Shown: positions 1 to 8,774 of the stretch, piece after piece
How the letters are laid out: each line of letters begins with the position of its first letter
How positions within the stretch are numbered: the first letter of the stretch is position 1
Assembly (NCBI GenBank): GCA_002383605.1
Contig: DFYK01000043.1
Span: 33,727-95,572 of the forward strand
DNA: 61,846 bases
Direction: 5' to 3'
DNA from: Proteiniphilum sp. UBA4084
GTDB lineage: Bacteria > Bacteroidota > Bacteroidia > Bacteroidales > Dysgonomonadaceae
Made by a program: the position numbers and the translations under genes
Notes under the pieces: generated by a model
What the model saw: the letters and a program-made list of their open reading frames with translations, nothing else
What the model was told of the DNA's origin: nothing
Database searches by the model: none

Positions 1-753
1 GTTACCAACACGAGAGGTGAAGTACCGTTACAAAAAAAAGCGCCCGCGCCCGCCGGCCTCGATTGGGATCTTTTTCAGGGTCCTGCACCGCGACGTGAAT
101 ACACCACAGAAACATGGGATTACAACTGGCACTGGTACGGATGGGATTACGGTACTGCAGAGACTGGTAACAATGCCACCCATGAGCTGGACATCGCGCG
201 TTGGGCACTGAACGTGAACTTCCCTCTCCGGGTAGATGTGGAAGCTGCCAAACGTCATTTTATCCATGACGGTTGGGAAATGTACGATACCATGGATGCC
301 ACCTTCCGCTTTACCGGGGATAAAATTATCCAGTGGGATGGGAAAAGCCGTACCGGATATGATACCTACGGAGGAGGAAGAGGAACTATTATCTATGGGA
401 GCGAAGGTACCGTATTTATAGACCGGGGTAAGTATAGTCTTTTTGATAGGAACGGTAAACTGGTGAAAGACAACAAGTCATCAGCAAGCGAAGCAGGAAC
501 GGCTCTGGGAGGTGGCGGAGACATGACCACCGGACATGTGGTCAATTTCTTTGAAGCCATCAGGGGTAAGGAAAAACTGACTGCACCCATCGACGATGCC
601 AGTATCAGCATGGCCATGGTTCACTATTCGAACGTTGCCTACCGCATAGGGAAAGGATTCGACATCGATGAAAAAACCGGCAAAATGTATGACCGCGATG
701 CGATGAAACTATGGAGCCGCAATTATGAACCCGGATGGGAACCCACAATATAA
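1..753 (+). CDS. Gfo/Idh/MocA family oxidoreductase, C-terminal part (cut by window edge)
   Basis: The frame is open from the first base to the TAA at 751-753, giving 250 residues without a start, so the N-terminal NAD(P)-binding Rossmann half lies outside the window. The visible part begins with WDLFQGPAP followed by an aromatic-rich stretch (WDYNWHWYGWDYG), typical of the alpha/beta substrate domain of this family, then a region around THELDIARWAL that in relatives lies by the active site. These enzymes oxidise, reduce or hydrolyse sugars with tightly bound NAD(P). The gene sits 20 bp upstream of a GH88 gene on the same strand, so a role in processing sugars released by the following hydrolases is inferred. 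Exact substrate unknown. Confidence 0.85.
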   Translation, partial: VTNTRGEVPLQKKAPAPAGLDWDLFQGPAPRREYTTETWDYNWHWYGWDYGTAETGNNATHELDIARWALNVNFPLRVDVEAAKRHFIHDGWEMYDTMDATFRFTGDKIIQWDGKSRTGYDTYGGGRGTIIYGSEGTVFIDRGKYSLFDRNGKLVKDNKSSASEAGTALGGGGDMTTGHVVNFFEAIRGKEKLTAPIDDASISMAMVHYSNVAYRIGKGFDIDEKTGKMYDRDAMKLWSRNYEPGWEPTI

Positions 754-773
754 ATTGAAATTTTAAAAATAAG

Positions 774-2018
774 ATGAACAAAATATTTTATTTACTCAGT
801 ATCCTCGCCTTCGGCTTTTTCACCGCTTGCAAGGCACAGGTACCCGGTGATTTGGTGAAACAGAATTTCGATTTTGCTGCAGAACAACTGGTTTATGCCC
901 TGCAGCAAATAGATTCTGTGAAAGCAAACGATAGTCGCGATTCTCTCACCAAAACAGAAAAACCGCTGGTCAGTCCCCGTACCCTGGATGAAAACGGAAA
1001 TCTGAAATTGGTTGTTTCCCGGGACTGGACCAGCGGTTTTTTTCCCGGGGAGTTGTGGTACATGTATGAACATACAAAAGATCCGGATTGGGAAAAACAG
1101 GCAAAAGCATTTACGGCCTCACTCGAAGAACAAAAGTTCACCAAAACCACCCACGATTTGGGTTTCATCCTGTATAACAGTTTTGGTAACGGGCTGCGGC
1201 TGACGAACGACCAAAGTTACAAGCTTATCTTGATGGAAGCGGCGAACTCACTTATTTCCAGATACAAACCCAATGCCAAAATTATCCGTTCATGGGATCA
1301 CAACCGCGACAAGTGGCAATGTCCGGTGATCATCGACAACATGATGAACCTGGAATTGCTATTCTGGGCATCCAGGGAAAGCGGTGACTCCACCTATTAC
1401 AATATTGCCGTGAATCATGCTAACACGACCATGAAGAATCATTTTCGACCAGATTATGGTACCTATCACGTGGTCGACTACGACACCATTACCGGTGAAG
1501 TATTGAACCGTCATACCCATCAAGGTTATGCACATGAGTCTACCTGGGCCCGGGGCGAAGCATGGGCATTGTACGGTTATACCATGTGTTACCGGGAAAC
1601 AAAAAACAACGCCTATCTGGACCAGGCCCGGCATGTGGCAGACTTTATCTTTACGAACCCCAACCTGCCGGAGGATCTGATCCCTTACTGGGATTTTAAT
1701 GCACCAGCCATACCCGACGAACCCCGTGATGTCTCTGCAGCCACAATCATCGCATCGGCGCTCTATGAGCTGAGCACCTATGGCGGAGACAAGGCGGATC
1801 AATACAAAGAACAGGCAGATACCATCCTGAAGAATCTGACACTTCACTATCGCGCCACACTGCATGACGACGGCGGATTTCTGTTGCTTCACAGTACCGG
1901 GTCAAAGCCGTCGAACTCCGAAGTGGACGTACCACTGGTATATGCCGACTATTATTTTCTGGAAGCGCTCTTACGAAAAGAAAAAAATGAAAATGATCTC
2001 TCTTTAACTAAAAAATAA
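774..2018 (+). CDS. Glycoside hydrolase family 88, unsaturated glucuronyl hydrolase
   Basis: A 414-residue lipoprotein-like enzyme: the N-terminus is hydrophobic and ends in FFTAC, so Cys19 is the probable lipid-anchored residue. The body is an alpha6/alpha6-barrel GH88 protein. D128 in THDLGF and D188 in VIIDNMMNL match in context and spacing (60 residues) the two catalytic Asp residues of unsaturated glucuronyl hydrolases. GYAHESTWARGEAW is the family's central motif. The family removes 4,5-unsaturated uronic acid from the non-reducing end of oligosaccharides made by polysaccharide lyases, by hydration of the vinyl ether. It is separated from the next gene by one base, so they are co-transcribed. 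GH105 is the alternative family but the motifs favour GH88. Confidence 0.9.
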   Translation: MNKIFYLLSILAFGFFTACKAQVPGDLVKQNFDFAAEQLVYALQQIDSVKANDSRDSLTKTEKPLVSPRTLDENGNLKLVVSRDWTSGFFPGELWYMYEHTKDPDWEKQAKAFTASLEEQKFTKTTHDLGFILYNSFGNGLRLTNDQSYKLILMEAANSLISRYKPNAKIIRSWDHNRDKWQCPVIIDNMMNLELLFWASRESGDSTYYNIAVNHANTTMKNHFRPDYGTYHVVDYDTITGEVLNRHTHQGYAHESTWARGEAWALYGYTMCYRETKNNAYLDQARHVADFIFTNPNLPEDLIPYWDFNAPAIPDEPRDVSAATIIASALYELSTYGGDKADQYKEQADTILKNLTLHYRATLHDDGGFLLLHSTGSKPSNSEVDVPLVYADYYFLEALLRKEKNENDLSLTKK

Positions 2019-2019
2019 A

Positions 2020-4488
2020 ATGAAGCAACCAAAATATCTGTTGACAATTTTGTTTCTGGGCTATAATCTGATTGCCGGATACGGACAGATCAATTATTCT
2101 CAGAAAACAAGATTGAATGATCACTGGGAGTTCTTAAAATCAGACCTGGGCAGTATCTGGGAGGCGGTACGCCCCGGCTCCGAAGGCTCCCCGGAGATGG
2201 TACCGCTGTGGGAGCAGGTAACACTGCCCCACTGCTACAATGCTACCGATGCTGTGGATCCGGACCTCAACTACTATCAAGGTCCGGCCTGGTACAAAAC
2301 ACTTTTGTCTGTAGACAACCCTTTTAAAGAGGGTCGCACACTGCTCCACTTCGAGGGAGCAGGTCAAAAAACAAAGGTCTTTATTTATACAGAAGAGGTG
2401 GCATCTCATGTGGGAGGCTATGATGAATGGGAGGTAGATATCACCGAAGCGGTACGCCGTTTTCTTTCCTCGGACGATGCAAAACGATTTAAAGGAAAGA
2501 TTCCCCTCTCTATTCGTTGTAACAACTCGAGGGATACAGAGATGATCCCGTCCGATCTTTCCGATTTTAATCTATACGGGGGAATATACCGATACCTGAA
2601 TCTGGTATACACGCCGGCATTAGCCCTCCGGTCAGTACGTGTGGATGCCACTGTCGATGCCAAAGGGAAAAACGGTGTACTGGATATTTTCGCCACTTTC
2701 AATCAAAATAAACCGACCGGTACCCTGAATGTGAAAGTATTCTCGCCGCAGAACAAACTGCTGAAAGAGCAGAATATCCGGCTGGAAGACTTCTCCGGTC
2801 AGAAACCGTTGTCCTTTTCTTTGAATAAGCCGGAGTTGTGGGCACCGGAGCATCCTTCACTTTACCGGTGTGAAGTGACATTACAATCGGAGTCCGGATC
2901 CATGAAAGCAGAAGAAAAATTTGGTTTCCGTCATTTCGAATTTGTCAAAAAAGGGCCGTTCATGCTGAACGGAAAACGACTACTGCTGCGTGGCACCCAC
3001 CGTCATGAAGATCATGCGGGAGTGGCGGCCGCCATGACAGAAGAGATGATTGTAAAGGAGATGGAGATGATGAAATCCATGGGAGTCAACTTTATCCGAC
3101 TGGGTCACTATCAACAATCACGCATCGTGCTTGAGGAGTGCGACAGGCTGGGCATCCTTGTCTGGGAAGAGATACCCTGGTGCCGTGGGGGACTGGGGGG
3201 CGACCTGTACAAGGAACAGGCACGACGCATGCTTGCAAACATGATCTCCCAGCATCGGAACCACCCCTCGGTGATCTTGTGGGGATTGGGAAATGAGAAC
3301 GACTGGCCAAATGATTTTCCGGAATTCGACAAGGAGAAAATCAGGATCTTTATGAAAGAGCTTCATCTGCTTTCTCATACACTCGACGATTCACGGCTCA
3401 CTTCCATCCGGCGGTGCGATTTCTGTAAGGACATTGTGGATGTATATTCCCCCTCCATCTGGGCTGGCTGGTACAGAGGCATTTATACAGATTATAAAAA
3501 TGTTTCGTACAATGAGATGCAGAAAACCGATCATTTCCTGCATGTGGAATGGGGAGGAGATAACCATGCACGCCGTCATGCGGAGGATCCCTATATCAAT
3601 CTGGATAAGATTGACAGTGGCGGACAAAAAGCAGACGAACGTGCCGGTGACGCATCGCTCTACGGTGGTACGGCAAGGGCATCGCGCGATGGAGACTGGA
3701 GCGAGTCCTATATCTGTGATCTGATCGACTGGCACCTGAAGGAGCAGGAGACCATGCCCTGGTTGACCGGCGCAGCCTACTGGCCCTTCAAGGACTTCTC
3801 CACACCGGTACGTCCCGAAAATCCTGTACCCTATATGAATCAGAAGGGCGTCGTAGAAAGAGATATGACCCCGAAAGAAGCATTCTACGTCTTTCAATCC
3901 TATTGGACGGAAAAACCGATGATCCGTATTTACGGTCATACATGGCCGGTACGATGGGGCAAACCCGATGAAGAAAAAACCATCAAAGTATATTCTAACT
4001 GCGATGAGGCAGAGCTTTTTCTCAATGGACGAAGCATGGGTGTAAGGAAACGTGACAGTCAGGATTTTCCTGCTGCAGGATTACGCTGGAACACCACCTT
4101 TGAGCCGGGACAAAACGAGGTGAAGGTAATTGGCAGGAAAGGAAAAGATAGTGTTGAGGACAACATTGCGTTCGACTACGAAACACGTCCCTTCGGCAAA
4201 CCGGCAAAAATAGTTGCCCGTGTGATCGAAGATACCGAAACATATGCCTGGGTCGAAGCAGAACTTCGCGATCAGCACGATGTGCCCTGTCTTACCTCGA
4301 CCGATTATATTCGTTTTGATGCCACCGGTGACGGAGAGTTGGTTGTAAATATGGGCACTTCCACTGCTTCATCTAAGGTACAGGCATATAACGGACGGGC
4401 AAGGGTAAAATTGCTAAAGAAAGGACCGAAGAGCATCGTATCTGTGAAATCGGGTATATTGGAAACCGTTTTTATGGAAATAAAATAG
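2020..4488 (+). CDS. Glycoside hydrolase family 2 (beta-galactosidase/beta-glucuronidase type)
   Basis: An 822-residue secreted enzyme with an N-terminal signal peptide (residues 1 to about 20), a jelly-roll sugar-binding domain (about 30-195), an immunoglobulin-like domain (about 200-305), a TIM barrel (about 308-600) and a C-terminal beta domain (DUF4982-like). E426 in GLGNEND is the expected acid/base and E510 in HVEWGGD the expected nucleophile. RGTHRHEDHAG and NFIRLGHYQQS are classic GH2 barrel motifs. GH2 retains configuration and cleaves terminal beta-galactosides, beta-glucuronides or beta-mannosides; the sequence alone does not settle which. The ATG lies one base after the GH88 stop, so the two are translationally linked and probably act on the same glycan. 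Confidence 0.9.
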   Translation: MKQPKYLLTILFLGYNLIAGYGQINYSQKTRLNDHWEFLKSDLGSIWEAVRPGSEGSPEMVPLWEQVTLPHCYNATDAVDPDLNYYQGPAWYKTLLSVDNPFKEGRTLLHFEGAGQKTKVFIYTEEVASHVGGYDEWEVDITEAVRRFLSSDDAKRFKGKIPLSIRCNNSRDTEMIPSDLSDFNLYGGIYRYLNLVYTPALALRSVRVDATVDAKGKNGVLDIFATFNQNKPTGTLNVKVFSPQNKLLKEQNIRLEDFSGQKPLSFSLNKPELWAPEHPSLYRCEVTLQSESGSMKAEEKFGFRHFEFVKKGPFMLNGKRLLLRGTHRHEDHAGVAAAMTEEMIVKEMEMMKSMGVNFIRLGHYQQSRIVLEECDRLGILVWEEIPWCRGGLGGDLYKEQARRMLANMISQHRNHPSVILWGLGNENDWPNDFPEFDKEKIRIFMKELHLLSHTLDDSRLTSIRRCDFCKDIVDVYSPSIWAGWYRGIYTDYKNVSYNEMQKTDHFLHVEWGGDNHARRHAEDPYINLDKIDSGGQKADERAGDASLYGGTARASRDGDWSESYICDLIDWHLKEQETMPWLTGAAYWPFKDFSTPVRPENPVPYMNQKGVVERDMTPKEAFYVFQSYWTEKPMIRIYGHTWPVRWGKPDEEKTIKVYSNCDEAELFLNGRSMGVRKRDSQDFPAAGLRWNTTFEPGQNEVKVIGRKGKDSVEDNIAFDYETRPFGKPAKIVARVIEDTETYAWVEAELRDQHDVPCLTSTDYIRFDATGDGELVVNMGTSTASSKVQAYNGRARVKLLKKGPKSIVSVKSGILETVFMEIK

Positions 4489-4544
4489 AACATCCAACTC
4501 ATAATCCAACTTGTTGATTGATTTGAATTTGCTAACATCTCCAA

Positions 4545-6329
4545 ATGAAAAATAAGACATTTAGCCTCATCCTGATCTGTTTTACATGGATCGTTGCACA
4601 GGCACAGGATATGGAAAATAGCTGGGACAAAAACATTTCAAGGAATGAACATCCCAATATTCAATGGTTCAAAGATGCCAAGTTTGGTCTGTTTATCCAT
4701 TGGGGACTTTATTCTAAACTTGGCGGTGTATGGAAGGATAAGAACTACTATGGTAGCGGCGAATGGATTATGAATGTGGCAAAAGCAAACGTGGATGCTT
4801 ATGCGGAAGAAGCAGCCAACATGGACCTGTCGGATTACAATCCGGAAGAATGGGCCATGTTGGCCAAAAAGGCGGGCATTAAATATGTGGTTATCACGGC
4901 CAAGCATCACGAGGGATTTACCATGTATGATTCCAAAGTCAGTGATTTTACCATTGTGAAATCCACAAAATATGGCAAAGATCCCATGCTGCCACTTTCT
5001 CAAAAGATACGTGAGCAGGGAATTGAATTTGGATTTTACTATTCTCAGTTTCTGGACTGGCACGAACCCAATGGCGGAGGAAACAGGTGGGATTTTGATG
5101 AATCGAAGAAAAACTATCAGGAATATTATTCCAGGAAGGCCATCCCACAGCTGAAAGAATTGCTTTCAAATTATGGGCCTCTCGGAACCATCTGGTTTGA
5201 TATGCCAGGTGGACTTACCTATGAACAAACAAAAAGTTTGGTGGACACGTTGCGTAAGATCCAGCCAAATTGTTTATTCAGCAGTCGTGTGGGTCAGGGA
5301 TTGGGTGATTATCGTGATTTCGGAGACTCTGAAGTCCCTGCCCGCCCTATTCACGGAGCCTGGGAATCGATCTATACGCACAACGACTCATGGGGATTCA
5401 TTGCCCATGATAAGAATTTTAAATCTCCCAAAGAAATTATTCAACTTCTGGCAGAAGTAGCCTCAAAAGGAGGAAATTTGATGTTGAATGTGGGTCCCGA
5501 CGGAAAAGGCGCTATTCCTACTTATTCCCGTAAATATCTGCTGGAAGTGGGTAAATGGCTTGATCGATTCGGAGATGGCATTTACAAGACGACGTATGGA
5601 TTAATTCCCAGGCAACCATGGGGTGTTACCACAACCAAACCCGGAAAACTGTATCTGCATATTTTTGATCTGCCCGAAAACCATCAGATCTTGGTTCCGG
5701 GAATGAATGTCGATATTCAGCATGTGTATCAGTTAGATTCCGGAGAGAAACTAAGCTGGAATAAAAACATCGATGATCTCACTGTCACCCTTCCTGTACT
5801 GACCGACTCCCGCAATACCGTGGTTGTTGTGGAATACGCAGGAGTCTTAACCGACAAATATGATCAACTTCCGGTAACCATCTCAGCCCAATATACATTT
5901 AACGAGCTTTTGCCCCATAATGCAACAAGGGAAGGGGTAGCAAATGTTAAATCAATCACACACAGCGATTATTTTGGAAACTGGAAGCATACCACCTGCT
6001 TAACAGAACTGAAAAAGCCAGAAGATGTCGCTCATTTTAATCTTCGGTTCACTGACCCAGGCGATTATAAAATCATGCTATCATACAATTGTGAAGTCGA
6101 AAATAGTCGTCAGGAAGGAGTAATTGAATTTAACAAACAAAAATATTTGTTTCAGACAGTCAGAACGGGAGGCAATTATACCAATAAGGAGCCATTGATG
6201 TTCTACAACCATAACATTGCAATCGTGACAGTTACTAAACCCGGAATTTATTCGCTGAAAATATATCCATTGAGGGAAGGGAAAGAATTATTCAAGCTAA
6301 AATCAATCCAGATAGATCCTATCAAATGA
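4545..6329 (+). CDS. Alpha-L-fucosidase, glycoside hydrolase family 29 (first copy)
   Basis: A 594-residue secreted protein with signal peptide cleavage likely after AQA (residue 20). The GH29 TIM barrel starts with WFKDAKFGLFIHWGLYS and includes the HHEGF substrate-binding motif (about 121-125) and IWFDMPGG, whose D219 is the expected catalytic nucleophile. After about residue 370 comes a small beta domain, then a beta-sandwich of about 150 residues (470-594) resembling the C-terminal modules appended to many Bacteroidota fucosidases. The family hydrolyses terminal alpha-L-fucose with retention. It follows the GH2 gene by 56 bp with no terminator seen. It differs strongly from the second GH29 below, so the two probably differ in linkage preference. 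Confidence 0.92.
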   Translation: MKNKTFSLILICFTWIVAQAQDMENSWDKNISRNEHPNIQWFKDAKFGLFIHWGLYSKLGGVWKDKNYYGSGEWIMNVAKANVDAYAEEAANMDLSDYNPEEWAMLAKKAGIKYVVITAKHHEGFTMYDSKVSDFTIVKSTKYGKDPMLPLSQKIREQGIEFGFYYSQFLDWHEPNGGGNRWDFDESKKNYQEYYSRKAIPQLKELLSNYGPLGTIWFDMPGGLTYEQTKSLVDTLRKIQPNCLFSSRVGQGLGDYRDFGDSEVPARPIHGAWESIYTHNDSWGFIAHDKNFKSPKEIIQLLAEVASKGGNLMLNVGPDGKGAIPTYSRKYLLEVGKWLDRFGDGIYKTTYGLIPRQPWGVTTTKPGKLYLHIFDLPENHQILVPGMNVDIQHVYQLDSGEKLSWNKNIDDLTVTLPVLTDSRNTVVVVEYAGVLTDKYDQLPVTISAQYTFNELLPHNATREGVANVKSITHSDYFGNWKHTTCLTELKKPEDVAHFNLRFTDPGDYKIMLSYNCEVENSRQEGVIEFNKQKYLFQTVRTGGNYTNKEPLMFYNHNIAIVTVTKPGIYSLKIYPLREGKELFKLKSIQIDPIK

Positions 6330-6406
6330 AAATAAATCCCTTTTTTTGCATTGTGGCCGAATAAGTTTATTTGTATTAGATTGCTTTTTTGATGTAAAGT
6401 AGTTCA

Positions 6407-6436
6407 TTTCAATTGCGGTATTAATTGTTACTTTTG
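6407..6436 (+). promoter_or_regulatory. Candidate Bacteroidota-type promoter for the second GH29 gene
   Basis: A perfect TAnnTTTG -7 element (TACTTTTG, 6429-6436) is preceded 18 bp upstream by TTTC (6407-6410), one base from the TTTG -33 consensus. Transcription would begin near 6442, which leaves the lipoprotein-type ATG at 6467 as start and excludes the upstream in-frame TTG at 6425. This suggests GH29-GH95 can be expressed separately from the GH88-GH2-GH29 block. Confidence 0.55.
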
Positions 6437-6466
6437 GAGTATGAAAACCGGATAAATAACACATTT

Positions 6467-8695
6467 ATGAAAAAAAATATTCTTCTTATGCTTGGGATAC
6501 TCCTTCTTTTATCGTGCCGCACCGAACCGCAAAGTTCCATGATCCCCCAAAGCACGGTGAAGATTGAGGAGGGAGATAGCAAAGAGTTCATTATAGAAAA
6601 GGCAGCGCATGTGGTACCCACGGTGAATCAACTGGATGCGATGGAAAATGAATTTATCGCTTTCATTCACTTCGGTCCCAATACCTTCACCCGCAAGGAG
6701 TGGGGCAACGGAATGGAGGATCCGGCAGTTTTTGATTTGCGAACAATCGACACCGACCAGTGGTGCCGGGCCATGAAATCGGCCGGCATGAAAATGGTGA
6801 TTTTTACCGCCAAGCACCACGATGGGTTTGTACTCTGGCAGAGCCGCTATACCAACCACGGAGTGGCATCATCCGGTTATCGCAATGGAAAAGGTGATGT
6901 GCTGAAAGAGCTATCTGAATCCTGTAAAAAATATGGTTTAAAACTTGGCATCTACCTCTCTCCGGCCGATCTGTATCAAATTGAGCACCCCGAGGGCCTG
7001 TACGGTAACCTGAGTGAATACACCAAACGCACCATTCCACGCAAAGTAGAGGGTCGCCCCTTTGAAAACAAAACCACCTTTGAGTTTGAGGTGGATGATT
7101 ACAACGAATATTTTCTGAACCAGCTCTTTGAATTGCTGACCGAATATGGTGATATTCATGAGGTATGGTTCGACGGGGCACACCCGAAGAGAAAAGGGGG
7201 ACAAACCTATCACTACGCGGCATGGAGGGAGTTGATTCGTACGCTTGCACCCAAGGCGGTGATTTTTGGGCGAGAAGATATTCGCTGGTGCGGCAATGAG
7301 GCAGGAGCAACCCGCGAGACGGAGTGGAATGTGATCACTTATGAGGAAGATCCCAACCTCTCCACGGAATTTTCCGATATGACGGACAATGACCTCGGTT
7401 CGCGGGAAAAACTTTACAAGGGAAAATATCTGCATTACCAGCCGGCAGAAACAAACACTTCCATCCGTGAAGGATGGTTTTACCGGGACGACGCCAACCA
7501 GAAAGTGCGCAGCGCGGATGATGTGTTTGACATATATGAGCGTTCCGTAGGTGGTAATTCCATCTTTTTGCTGAATATCCCTCCCAATCGTGAAGGAAAA
7601 TTCTCACCCCGTGATGTCGCAGTATTGGAAGAGGTAGGAAAAAGGATACAGGAGACCTATTCAGTCAATCTCTTTGAGAAAGCACGAGGTCCTAAGGAGG
7701 TACTCGATGGCAAGGCCGACAGCTATCTGGTTGTGGACAATGACGATCGTTCATTCACCATCAGTTTGCGTAAACCGGCAACCATAAACAGACTGATCCT
7801 GCAGGAAGCCATTGCCACGCACGGAGAACGAGTGGAGACACATGGGGTAGATGCCTGGATCGATAACCAATGGGTGGAAATTGCAAAAGCAACCAATATC
7901 GGCTACAAGCGTGTTCTCCGGTTTCCGGAAGTAACCACAAACAAAATACGAATCCGGATCACAGCGTCACGTCTTAACCCGGCCATCAGCAACGTTTCAG
8001 CCCACTATTACCATGCCCGTCCGCCACAGTTGTCGTTTTCACGCAACAAAGAGGGAGTGGTGACCATTGCTCCGCTGCAAGGCGTGTTTAACTGGAACCT
8101 ACACGGAGAAAATGCAGCAGAGAACCTGAACGCGGGTTATGAAATATTTTATACAATCGATGGAACAGAACCCAGCCGGACCTCCTTAAAATATGAGGGA
8201 CCCATCCCGGTGATCAATAGCGAACTCAAGGCGGTTTCATTTCTCAATGAGATACAGGGAGCAGTTGAACGAGAGACCTTTGGGATAGCCAAGAAAGCGT
8301 GGGAACCTGCCGGCGTAAGCAGTCAACGAGACAGACGTCCCGCTACAGCAGCTTTCGATGCAAACCCCTCTACCTACTGGCAGTCGGAGGAAAAGCCCAC
8401 TCCCCACTTCATTGCCATTGATCTGGGTAGCGAGCAGGAGCTGAAGGCGATGGTCTACACACCACAAACATTCTACCCTGGTGGAATGATGGCGAAAGGA
8501 GATATCCAGGTAAGCAGCGACGGCAAGCGCTGGACTACAGTAGAAAGCTTTGAATTTGGCAACCTGGCGAATGATCCCACCAAACGGACACACCGGTTCA
8601 CCCTACCGGTAACAACCCGCTTTGTGCGTGTGTTGGCCACACAAATTGAGGGTGAAGGAAACCATGTAGCCGTTACCGAGTTGGATTTTTTATAA
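6467..8695 (+). CDS. Alpha-L-fucosidase, GH29 with C-terminal F5/8-type (discoidin) domain
   Basis: A 742-residue lipoprotein: the signal ends LLLLSC with Cys17 as lipidation site. The start at 6467 is chosen because it gives this lipobox and lies downstream of the promoter. The GH29 barrel carries IHFGPNTF, TAKHHDGF and EVWFDGAHP, with D236 as expected nucleophile. It belongs to the shorter-barrel GH29 type often linked to alpha-1,3/1,4-fucosidases. After the barrel come beta domains (about 430-530), a chitobiase-like/Fn3-associated segment around YTIDGTEPSRTS, and a C-terminal F5/8-type C domain (about 625-742; ATAAFDANPSTYWQS) expected to bind carbohydrate. Predicted to be anchored in a membrane facing the periplasm or cell surface. 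Confidence 0.92.
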   Translation: MKKNILLMLGILLLLSCRTEPQSSMIPQSTVKIEEGDSKEFIIEKAAHVVPTVNQLDAMENEFIAFIHFGPNTFTRKEWGNGMEDPAVFDLRTIDTDQWCRAMKSAGMKMVIFTAKHHDGFVLWQSRYTNHGVASSGYRNGKGDVLKELSESCKKYGLKLGIYLSPADLYQIEHPEGLYGNLSEYTKRTIPRKVEGRPFENKTTFEFEVDDYNEYFLNQLFELLTEYGDIHEVWFDGAHPKRKGGQTYHYAAWRELIRTLAPKAVIFGREDIRWCGNEAGATRETEWNVITYEEDPNLSTEFSDMTDNDLGSREKLYKGKYLHYQPAETNTSIREGWFYRDDANQKVRSADDVFDIYERSVGGNSIFLLNIPPNREGKFSPRDVAVLEEVGKRIQETYSVNLFEKARGPKEVLDGKADSYLVVDNDDRSFTISLRKPATINRLILQEAIATHGERVETHGVDAWIDNQWVEIAKATNIGYKRVLRFPEVTTNKIRIRITASRLNPAISNVSAHYYHARPPQLSFSRNKEGVVTIAPLQGVFNWNLHGENAAENLNAGYEIFYTIDGTEPSRTSLKYEGPIPVINSELKAVSFLNEIQGAVERETFGIAKKAWEPAGVSSQRDRRPATAAFDANPSTYWQSEEKPTPHFIAIDLGSEQELKAMVYTPQTFYPGGMMAKGDIQVSSDGKRWTTVESFEFGNLANDPTKRTHRFTLPVTTRFVRVLATQIEGEGNHVAVTELDFL

Positions 8696-8774
8696 CAGTC
8701 CATCTTGTTCAATCCGAAAATAAAACTCCTTACACCAGTATATTACAATAACTTTAACCACAAGATAGATTCTG

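Noticed and set aside
6425..6466. Upstream TTG start extending the second GH29
   Set aside because: It overlaps the -7 promoter element and would bury the lipoprotein signal behind 14 polar residues.
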